Source: Plazaster borealis (Eukaryota; Echinodermata; Asteroidea; Forcipulatida; Labidiasteridae). From it: a DNA stretch of 64,000 bases. Of this stretch, positions 37,001-49,000 are shown one piece after another. The stretch lies in contig CM037472.1 in NCBI GenBank assembly GCA_021014325.1, forward strand, positions 7,998,001 to 8,062,000. Direction: 5' to 3'. Each line of letters begins with the position of its first letter. Position 1 is the first letter of the stretch. The notes below the pieces were generated by a model. It was not told the DNA's origin. It ran no database searches and was given only the letters and a program-made list of their open reading frames with translations. A program made the position numbers and the translations under genes.

Positions 37001-40000
37001 AAATGGACACCAGATTCCAAAAACATACTTATCACTTGATGAATTGCATCAGTATTGGTGTGGAAGGACCAGGGCCAAATTTCAGGACACTGCTTTATTG
37101 TGTGCTTGCAATCATTCTCTACTTCGAGGGTTTGTGCTGTTTATCTACACTAGCTGTATTAGTGCCTACTGTACATGTACATGCTGCAAATTGCAATACA
37201 ATTTGCCCGGACTTAACCACAACAGGGACACTCAGGTAATGGACTCATTTCATTGGCCACCTGTTCAACGACCAGATCAACAGAAATCACCTCCAGTGTG
37301 ACTGTAGGCTGCTTTGACGTTACCACAACTTACGTGTAACTCATGTTACATGTCACCTGTTGTGGAAGGGTCCTAAAAAGTTCAGTTTCCCATTAAGAGT
37401 GGAATACGGAATAATATAGCGCTTCTGCATCCCATGTACCTGGGCAAAGTAGCCAGAGTAGCAACTTGCACTGGGATGCAAACATACTGCAGTGTATATT
37501 TCCATCCCACTCACGCTAGTGGGATAACTGATATTATCTTCAAGCAGGCTTGGATCCTCGATTCTGATTGGTCGATCCTTAGCAACAAGGAGTGTGATAT
37601 AAACTTATATCGCACGGCCCATATCACACCCTGCGTCTTGTGTGTTTTAACTCCGCGTATTGCGCTTTAATAAGCTATCCGCAAAACGTACAGCTTAAAA
37701 GAAGTTAATGTTAATTCAAAAGTGGCAGTTTGCTTGAAGATAAATTCATTATCACACGCACGCTCGTGGAATACGGAAAAATATAGCGGGTCTGCGTCCC
37801 ATATCCAACTCGGCCTTCGGCTTGTTGGATGTGGGACGCAAAAGCGCTATATTTTTCCCGTATTCCACTCGCGCTTGTGTGATAACTTATAATATCCCAT
37901 CGCATAGTGTTGACCAATCGAAAGGGAGAATTCTAGATATGTATATGTTACATAGTTCATGTTACTGGACACCTGTTACTTTTGTAATGTGCAGTTAAGT
38001 GTATAAAGAGTTCGCTGATGGATGCAGGTAACAAACATGTTACACCTTAGCTAATGTAACACAAATGAGCACAAGGTATGTTAAGTGACTCACATTACTA
38101 GTCACAGTTAAGGGCAAAAAGGATTCTATAGACCCCTTGCATGAGGTCACCATCAAGGAGGTCAAAAAGTGTGTACGTGTCATGTTCAACTCTCAGCCAA
38201 TGAGAGGTCTTCCGTTGATCTCAGTGAGGGCGCTGTTTGAGCTTGTGACATCACACGCAATAAGTCTGTACACTATGGGTATATCACTCCTATGTGACCT
38301 CCTTTGACGTTACAACAGGAAATTATGGAAAGAGTTGTCACCTGTCATAATAAATCAGTGTGAATGAGTCTCGCCAAAGGATACAGGTAACAGTCAACTG
38401 TCATCTGTTCTGAGATTACTCTACACAAGGAGGTAAAGAGATGCCATTTCTGTAACGTGTCACCTGTTAACCACTGTGACATAGCATTAAGAGAGATGTC
38501 AAAAAGGATGCACCTTTTCAACACTCGTCATCTGCTTAGTACAGGATGAAGTACATGTACTCATACATAAAAGTTACCTACCTACATATGTACCTCACCC
38601 TGTGCAGGCCTGGAATTTTATCTTTGAGAGGGCAAGGCCATTTTCATTTTGCAAAGGGCACTTTCATTGCAAAATTTAAAGTCTATGGGAAACTTTTGAA
38701 GGGGCGCCAAGGCCAAGACCAGGGCAACGAAGGCCATGGCCTCCGTTTAATTCCAGGCCTGCATGTGTACATGTATGAGGGACCCCACATTTCATACATG
38801 TAACTGAAAAAACACATTGGAAGCACTCCAAAGTATTAATTTGTTGCCACTGTGAAAACTTTTAAAGCTGAACTGAAAAACATAAATATTAAGGATCTTG
38901 TGGCCACCCATCTTCATCCTGTTGCCAGAACTACACCTGTGTGATTCTAATCCTCAATTAACCCTACTCCCTTGAGTGATGTTAACTCAATACCAAAACT
39001 GTTTGCCTCAGTTTATGGTGGTCAAATTTCATGGTGGTAAAATGTACCTTATCCAATGTAAAGCATAATAATTTTACGAGTGCAGTCCCCAGCCAAGCAA
39101 AATTCAACAAAACATGCAGTTGAATTTCGATGAATTGGGGTAGTTAAGGTTGGGTGTTACACAGTACCAATAGGAGCAGCAGCAGAAGCGGACATTCCAA
39201 AATTAACTTGGAAAACTCACCCTCAATTTTTTGGCCTCTGGTCAGATGGTAAATTGACATAAAACAGATACACCCAGGCCTGGATACACCCCATTGAGAG
39301 AGAAACTTGTCTACTCATACTACATTGTAGACTGCAGTTTGATATCATGGGTCAAATATTTCTCAGCACCCTTTAACCAACTCATGTAAGTGGCTGGACT
39401 CAAATGTCACTTGAGTCACATTAAAGTGACTCTGACTTGGGCTAGAGTCACCTCACTTGCATGGACTTAGACTCAAATATTAAGACACTATACAAAAAAC
39501 CTCCATCAGGAGTGAGTAGAAGAGCTATTCTTATAGAACATAATTTTGTATTTTTTTCAAAATGTTTTGAGGGTCTTAAAGACACTGTAGGAGAGAAACA
39601 TTTCTGTGGTCTGCTGTTGCCATAAAACCTATTGAATTCCATTGGTGCCATTTCACATCATTTTTTACATACACTAGAACTAAAGTAGATTATGTTAGTT
39701 TGCTTTTACTCTTTCCAGAAAAATTAAAAGAAGTTTCACATGACAAGCTGCCTTGCATCTTGGGAAATCAAAGATTATCTTTGGAAATCCATATGACCGC
39801 CAAGTTCTGTAACTCTTTTGAATGCAATAGACCCCTGTACTGATGACGTCATGGTTTGTTTACTGCAATGATGAAGTGCTGTAACTGGGTACTTCATTTC
39901 CGACAATTGTACAGAGACACAATGGTTTTCCATTCTTCTGCAAAGTGGTAAACAAACTGTGACATCATCAGTACTAAGGTACCGGGCATAAACAAAAAAC

Positions 40001-43000
40001 ATCATGACATTTTGGCTGGTAACTTATTTCTGCTCCACAGAAATTGTCCATGTTCAGCAAATGTGTATTATGTTCATATCATCCGGCGTCTTCATTCAGC
40101 TTAATGTACCAATTACGACTGAAAAAAGAAGAAATCTGGTCCCTTAGGATGACATGAGAATCAGGGAATCAGACCAAGATGGTTACATTACAATAGATTC
40201 ATTGTATGAATTTGAGTCCATTCAATGGAGGAGATTCACTTACACTAATAGTTTCAGTGGGTGGGGAGATGGGAGAGGCTTTCTTGCGGAGGCTGTAGGG
40301 ACGACTACTTCTGTCCTGTGGTGTTCCACTTGTTCTCGTTCTTGATGTTGTTGGCTGTTGAGCTGTAAATACATCAAATAATGTAGAATATTGATCACTT
40401 GTTGGGAAAATATTAACATCCTACACACCCCAGTCTTGGTGTTCCTTGAAACATATTCCAATAGACCATGCAACCTGTGATACCACAATGACATGTTTAC
40501 AAAAAAGCCACACAGCCTGGGCAGTGGGCCCCCTTTGTACACAGCTCATTTCAGCATAAAATGATCAACTATTGACATGAAGAAAGAGTGCACATCTCAA
40601 AAATTGTTCACTGTTAACAATTCTTGATTTTTTGTTGTAAAAATGTACACATTTCCCATACAGTACGACAAATGTAGTATTTTGACTGCTAGAAAATGTT
40701 GTGCAATGTTTAAGGTCACTCTTTTTGTAAATACATGTAAGGTGACACAGTCTATAGAATTCCTATAGAAGTGCCACTTCTCAGGATAAGTGTGTTTGCC
40801 TGTGTATACCTAGCCACATAATGACAATTTAACATGTTAAAATTCCCAGTTCCTGTTACACTACACTTAGGATAGTAAAATCACCCAATTTAATTAAACA
40901 CATGTACATAGTCTTTAAAGCACATGTGTCACATTGGTAATTGTCAAAGACCAGTATCCACACTTGATATGACCCAACATTTACATGAAATAACAAACCT
41001 GTGAAAGTTTAAGCTTAATTGGTAGTTGGAGTCATGAGAAAAAGTGGAAAAAACCTTAAATGTTTTCACTGTTTTCAAACATTGAGTTTGGACTTGCATA
41101 ATCAAAACCAATTGTTTTACTCATTTCTCAAAAACTATTGCATTTCAAGCAAAAATATTTCAAAGGGAGTTTCCCACCATGACAAACTTTATACCATGTA
41201 AGTTGTGTGAAAATCTGTGAATATTCTTTTGTTTAAACTCTTACCAATGTCATGCACACCCTTTAAATTGAATCTTTATCTTTGAGGCTGTGTTATACTC
41301 AAAAGCAGCAATGGTAATTTTTCATTTACAAACAAAGTGTGTCCACATTTAAAGAGGCAGTAAGAAGTTGAAATACATAAACAGAGGAAGGGATTTAATA
41401 CAATAATCTACATTACATATCAAGAACGAAATCATGCCATGTGTGCACTACGCATGTATCTACATTGTAGGTGCACATAACCTGCTATAACATGCTGTAA
41501 ATGTACACTGAAAAGTGCTAGGCTGCCAACACAATATCAAAGGCCACACTGACTGAACAAACAGTGAAAATAGGGCAGAATAACATTGCATTGCATACAA
41601 GTATAAGAATGCACAACAATCAGCATGATCAGAACAACTTACAATAGAGTGTAATTACAGTAGCTACATGTACCAATGTAACCGGGATAATGTACATGTA
41701 GGTCTCTCATTTAGAATACATAAAACAATTTCATAGTGAAAAATTACTTGATCCACACAAACCTGGTGACTTATAAGCATGGCCAAATAGTGCCAAGCTG
41801 TCAAGTTATTTTTTTTGCTTAATGCCCAACTGTTTTATTTCCGACCGCTGCTAACTTGTCTTCTGAAGATGAGAAACAATGCTTAGCGTAATGTAATAGC
41901 AGATAAACAAAAATGCAGCAAGTATTCATTATGAATCACGGTTTCCTGAAAATTTATTATCAGTTTTAAAAGTAATATTTTCTGATTAGGCCATGGTTCT
42001 GTGAAGTTATCAACAGGGAGTGGGAGAGTCAGCAGAAAGGTGTGAAGCTAAGATCAAGAGGTCAGTGATATCGTGGATATGATGGCTTAATCTTTCCCTT
42101 GGTATGTGTAACACCTACAAACTGTGCTTCTGGTATAGACTGTGCAAGTCTCACGCACATTCGTATGGAGTTTTACGTGGGAGATTATTTTAGTTTAACA
42201 AAGTTTATGACCATGAACATTATGTATGTTGTTGGGAATCAGAGATAAAAAACATAAAAGTAAAATCAATTCAACAATATAACAAAGAAAACCCGAGAAT
42301 TAAACTTGACCTCAGCTTCCGGTTACTGCTCACCTCTAATCACAAAACATAAATGTAAACGCTTGTTTTAGATGCGCGATGATAATCGCCAGATGCTGTA
42401 ATTGCATCAGCGTCCTCTATAAACTGTGTCACGCGTCAATTTTACACCCGTGTGACTATCGCGAATCCGCGTAAGGGGTTTCTTGAAAGTTAAGATCAAA
42501 TAAGCAACCTTGTCCTAGAGTTTTTATTTTGTTTCAATAATAATTAACACATTATTTGTGTGTTCATAATAAAAGCTAAAACTAATTTTATTAAAATTGT
42601 AATGAGTATTTTTGTTGTTTAGATTTTGTCATTAGATAAAATAAAATAAAAAGATTTGATTTCAGAAAAAAAAAGTTCTTCGTTTGACGTGTTTTCTCGT
42701 TCCGATATGCGCAAGACTTGCACAGTCTATAGGGAGCTGGTTGCTTTCATTTTTTTTTATACTGTATCATGAAACAATCAGGGCTAGATTTCATTGCTCT
42801 GCTTCCAGCAGAATTCTGTCTTACTACTCTCCACTCATAGCGTTAGTGCCCAAATTCTGCACTAGCTATGACAGCCAAGAAAGCTTAGTAACACACATGT
42901 ACTATGATGGTGTGTCGTGGCCGAGCGGTTAAGAGCACCGGACTCAAGCTCTGGTGTTTCTGATCAGCAGAGTGTGGGTTCGAGTCCAGGTCGTGACACT

Positions 43001-46000
43001 TGTTTCCTTAGGCAAGACACTTAAAGGAACATTATAGAATTGGTTTTTGCTACCAAAACAGTTGCTGGCAGTGTAAGCACTTTATATAGGGCCTAATCCA
43101 CCATATACATAAACTGACAAACCTGTAGAAGTTTGAGATCGATAAGCCATCTGGGTCACGAGAAAATAGTGAAAAACCGATTACACATTTGCATGTGTTA
43201 TACAATGCATGAATAAAACGCTCATGAGCGATAAACTCCAATCGGAAATTAGTTTATTTATTTCTCATCAAATATGGCATTTCAGACAGAAATATTTCCA
43301 GGGATGTTTTATACTATCATCATCATTAAACCGTGTAAGTTTTATGTAAATCTGTGATCTTAAAGAAAATTTTAATTACCAGTTCTGTAACGTTCCTTTA
43401 ACCATTATTGCTTCGTCCTTCGGATGGGACGTAAAGCTGTAGGTCCCGTGTGTTGTTAATTAATGAGTAATTATTTATTTAACAAGAATGTCTCTTCGTG
43501 AAAACTGTACAACCGTGGTCTGTGTGCAACGTGTCGTGTACAAACCCATCACGGCTGGATTTTTACACTTGACCGAGGCTAGTGGGCCAGTAAACTTATG
43601 ACCGCACAAGCTCAGTCTTGTGTGTTTTTCAATTGAAAAACACATGTACCTCACTGTGTTATATCTTGAACAAAAACAAATTATGTTCAAATGTTGAATG
43701 TCACCTTTCAATTCTATTGAGTAATGAAGTATACAAAACACTCATAAAACAAATGAGATAAATCTTCTCTAAACTTCTCTTAATATACATCGTACAGGGT
43801 CTTAGTGCTTGTTCAAATAAAAAACAGTTAAATGCATGTTAAACTGAGTCAGGAAGTTTTTCTCATTTTGATTCCTGTCTTGCAAAAACAATGCTCGTCC
43901 GGTAAACATTTTGAGCAACAAGCCCTGTGGTCTCGTGGATTTCCCCCCTAAATTCAAGCCCTGTACATGCATAATCAAGTTGGCTGTTCGTGAAAACTGT
44001 AGGTCAAAGGATTTGGCACTTTGTGAAAACAAAAATACTGGAACACTTGTGTTTGGCACTGTGTCAGCTGTGTTATCTATTGATCAACGCAGTTACATTT
44101 TCAAGAAATGAGAAAAAGATATTTGGCACTTAATGAAAGCATATTTCTAGGTTGTGAGGTTTTTTGCCATTGATTAACTTAGCATAATAAGAAGAGATGA
44201 TTTTGAGATGTATAACATCATAAATACATTGTGAGATGGTGGTCAACTAAATCAAAATCACAAAAAAAGTTAAGATTTCCTACCAATTTTTAAACTGGTT
44301 TTGTCCCTTCGTGATGTTGCTGACAATATGTGCAAGTCTGGTAAATAATGTAACACACCAGAACAGGGCAGATTTTTAATTATTAAATTCAAACGTGACA
44401 GTAAAACAAATTGATTGGTTAACAAATTGAAGTTTTCACTTGCTGTTTGTAACAAGAACCCATATTTTGGACTTAAAGATAGAATCAATGCACTATCCTT
44501 GGTGACGGAAAAGGGGCTTAAAGGGACATGTTGCCTTGGATCGGACGAGTTGGTCTAACAAAAAGCGTTTGTAACCGTTTGTTATAAAATGCGTATGGTT
44601 AGAAAGACGTTTTAAAAGTAGAATACAATGATCCACACAAATATGGCTCGAAATTGCGTGGTTTTCCTTTTACTTTGCGAACTAACACGGTCGGCCATTT
44701 TGTGGAGTCAAAAATGACTCCACAAAATGGCCGACCATGTTTGTTTACAATGTAAAAGGAAAACCACGCAATTTCGAGACCTATTTGTGTGGATCATTGT
44801 ATTCTACTTTTAAAACATCTTTCCCACCATATGCATTTTATAACAAATGGTTACAAATGCTTTTTATAGACCAACTCGCCCGATCCAAGGCAACGTGTCC
44901 CTTTAATGCTTGCAAGCTCCAATGCATACTATGTATTGTAAGGGCCAATTGACCTATTTCACAGCCTTCAGCTCACTTACACGCGCCTATCCTGCCTGCC
45001 AAATGGTAGATGCGCATTGTGCGGAGGTGCCTTCAACGTCATGCAAGAGGTCAATACCCCAATGTGTAAGTTTGAAGTCAACAACCCCAGGGCACAATAT
45101 TGGACCATTTTAATTATCCATTAAAAGCAATGACCCTCAAATCTTTGTTACAGACATTGTTGTGGATTACAAAATATTTATGAAGTTTGGTTTATGATAC
45201 AGTCACTATTTAGTGTGGTGCACCCTTGTGCGACCCTCAAGTTTTGAGTATACATGTACATGTACATGAACATGGCTTTGTATGTTGAAGAGGTGTTTCT
45301 CTAACTAAATATTATGTACCTTCAGTATTGCAAGAAGTTTTGTTGTAAATGTAGCTGTAGGGCAGTAACCAATATCAGGAACCTTAAAAAAAATGTTATA
45401 GAACATTTTGCAAGCATGCACAAATAATGTATTTACATGTAGTCAGGAATGCCTGTTTTTTTGCCGTCATGTGCAAAGAGCTGAAAGTGAAGACAAGACA
45501 AAAACCTCCGTTTTCAGTATATCAACAAACATCCAAACTTGGCAAGTACAACAGAAGTAATGCAGTAACCCAACAAGTCAACGAACTTTCATGCACAACT
45601 GAACACAGGCTAAAGGCAGAGCTGTGTATTGAGAGAGTCATAACATGGAGGGACCAGTTTTCTTTGATCACGTGGTTGGCTGCTGGACGCCATTTTTGGT
45701 ACAAATGTAGCACAACCGAATATGCAGTCTAGTCTTGCACCCTGTGTCTGCACATGCATTTTTTGACCAAAAATTGCTTCTAGTTGGAAGTTGTTGCAAC
45801 TCTCTCAACACACAGATATGGCTAACAGTATTTTCCAACACGTTACTATTGAGAGCATTATTTGTAGTGTTATAATCATGTGAGCTTGTATGACTATGTA
45901 AGGCCTACTTAACATACACAAACGTGTCATTTGTGTACCCCACCCTTAGTTGCACTTACATGTATGTCATGTAGGTCCACGATGATAGGAAAGTGTATTT

Positions 46001-49000
46001 TTATATTATGCAAAATGTTTATAAAATAAACTTGAACATTATAACAAATGTAACAAGTTACATACACATACTGTTTTTCCAAAATAAGAATGTTACTCTA
46101 AACTTTGTAGAAAATGAGCATTGTGCAGTTTTATTTTCACAGATCATTGAATGACAGGGCTAGCATTCTTGTCATTGTTCACTTCACAATGACCAAAGAT
46201 CAAGGATTTGTTTTGAGTGTCTTTGCTCATAGACTTATTTCACATGCTTGATGCCAACAAGAATGAATATCAAAGCAAGACACCTTCTGTAATTTGAACT
46301 AGTGTACACCCAGCTAGCACAATGCCTCCACACTTAGTCTTCAGTGGCTGGTACATTTAGATCTTCCGCATAGATATTGACTTTGTGGCAGGGGCCAAGT
46401 TATTTTCTCATTCCTGTCACATGGGGTGGTAAACACCAACAAAGCCCAGCAATTTACTTTGGCCAGGGGGGCCGGTTACGGTCAGCAACTACTACTGTGC
46501 CTGAGTGGAATTTAGTATGCAGGCAAAGCCACTACATTGTTCAGATGTGCTCACACTGTGAGAATAACAAGGGGGTCTTCGGTGCACATAACACTCACCT
46601 TCCTGAAATGTACTTTGGGGCTGACAAAATCGACTTGACATTATTTGTTATCCCTGATGCAAATTAACATCTATTCAATATTATTGAGCCTTTCACAATT
46701 CTATTTTTTTTAAACAAATATCATGTAAGTTTACAAATCAATGTACAAATCTGAATGATTCAATTTGATTTATGACATCTCCGGGCTTAAAATTCCCAAC
46801 CAAATGTAACACAGCGCTTTGCAACAGATGTAGAAATAGTCAAGAACATACTGTACTTCGAGCAAACTTGTGAGGAAACTAGTAAGAGTTTTTTTTTTTT
46901 TTTTTTTTGTATTCAGATCACGTCAGGCAGCTCCCATAAATGTAAACACAAACAAATTTTATGACATTATGCTCACTTTAACACATTAACTCCAGAAAGT
47001 GAAATTGTTAAAAATTAACTCGCAACATTTAGTTAACCACTTAACTTGTATAAGATCCACTTAACTAGTTACTTGCAATATCCAGATATATCCAGTTACC
47101 TTGCAATATTCAGTTAACCAGTGAACTTGCAAAATCTTGTTTTACCAGTTAGTTTGTAAAATTCAGTTAACCAGTCAACATGCGATACTACAAATCACGA
47201 CTTAATGCTTCTTTTCATTTTGTATTATTTGTTCCTACATTGTAATTACAGGTAAGATATGATTGGTACAGCAGAATGATTAGTAAAGCAAAACTAAAAA
47301 ACTTGTCAAAAAATCCCTTAAAACCATACTTAACCATTTTTGTCCTTTTCTTAATACTGCTGTATGTAGGCATATCAAATGTTCACAGGTTGGTGGTATT
47401 GTATTGAAACTGACGGATGGAAATGAATCCACGTTTCCAAAAACCAATAATGTATCATATGTTTCAGACCACCATAGCCTGTTTCATCAAGTCATTGCCA
47501 CACCATGGTAAAATGCAAGCTCTTTACAAGATTTGGTTTCAATATTTTGGTTAGAATTAGACGCATCATGAGACCACCTTTAGTCAGCATTATAAGCTTT
47601 TAAAGTGAAAAGAGTTTCATCCCAATGATGCTTGAGGAGCACTGTATAATTAGTGATTTTTGGGTCCTGCAGGAAAACAGAAAATCAACAGGCTACTTGG
47701 GCGAGATACAAACCTACAACCCCTACATTCTAGTGTGTCTGAACTACAAGACCACTAACCAGGCACGCAACCATGCCCAGTCATGAATCCTGTAATAAGT
47801 TAGCAGTGGATGTAACAATTGCATTGAGTTGAGGACAAAGAATATTGTTTTGGTTTTACATCGATGTGTGATAATAAAAAATGGGTATGACATGTAGGAA
47901 CACATGTTTAAAAGTCTGTCCTCATATTATGTATTTCAATGACAGTATGTGTTGTTCCTCCATCAATACATGTATAATTTAGCACTTCGCACTAATGCTA
48001 AAAGTAGAAGCTCAGTACCCGGACATCAGACAACGTGTCCAAGCTTTATGCTTATTCGTGTGTACCACTGTACCACTGCAGTCTGATGCGCTGATGCAGT
48101 GATCGCGTGAGGGCAAGTGGTAGAATGTTTGTCTGAGATCCGGGTATTTTGGGCAAAAGTGATGTCATTAGTGTTAAATAATTCAAGTACAGGATTGGTA
48201 ATTATTATAATCAAAACAAAAAAAATCAGTTTTAATCTGAAAGTTCATAAAAGTACCAATACTCCAGGGAAATAGTTCCATCTGAAATGCTGTCAAAGTC
48301 AGGAATTAGCATGGCCATGTGAAAACCACACAAATCACTGTTGCTTATTTAAATTTCTGCAATCAAAAAAGCATGATGCGTGTGCATAAAAATCCCTGAC
48401 AAATCCTTTAAATAATTTTTATTTTATTTTCACTAAAACATCACGGCAAAATTTGGTGAAATTTTCACAGGTTGTCCTATGGGGTGTTTGTTGAAAACTA
48501 AAACATGAATTCCTCCAAAAACCAATGAGGTACATGTGCAAGCTCGAGAACTATTTGACAGCGAGACTATTGCATCAGGCGTGCGTGCCTAATGTATGTA
48601 GGTCAGGGCTCAAACTTTACACTGCACTGCACGCCCGAGGCCAGTTGTTTTAGTGTCAGGCCAGTAAACTTATGACCGAACAAGTCCAGAGGTCTTGTGT
48701 TTTTCACTTGAATAACAATACTTCACTGAGTAATATCTTGAACAGAAAGAAAATTTGTTCAAATGTTGACCTCACAAAGAAAAATACCTTTCAATCCTGT
48801 TGAGTAATGAAGTATACTTAATACCCCGAAAGACCGATGAGACCAACTCTCTTTATGTCTTAGTGCTTAATTGTTCAAATAAAACAGTTCAATGCATGTT
48901 AAACTGTGTCGGGACTCTTTTTCATTTGGATTCTGGTCCAGTAAAATTTTTGTAGCTACAAACCCTGCTCTCTTTTTGATTTTTCTTCCAAATTTGACCC

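Larger units (their letters stand above)
26037..40243 (-). other. FBXO11 intron 2 (14.2 kb)
   Basis: No coding exon was found on either strand. It contains tandem duplicates of about 115 bp near 26200-26580 (word GGCATAGTGCCTCTATCATT), a fragment of the AGGCCTGGAATT family (26624-26700), and GGGCCCAATTTC-family copies (27640-27839, 28276-28491, 36455-36732, left end only at 37068). Also present are dispersed repeat copy B (31521-32584), two AGGCCTGGAATT elements (34743, 38605), a palindromic element near 37.4-37.9 kb and a hairpin at 39829-39981. The octamer TACATGTA is very frequent. Confidence 0.65.

Noticed and set aside
42912..43004. Functional tRNA-Leu gene
   Set aside because: Boxes and acceptor pairing are good, but the T-stem has mismatches and a SINE body follows; other copies share that body.
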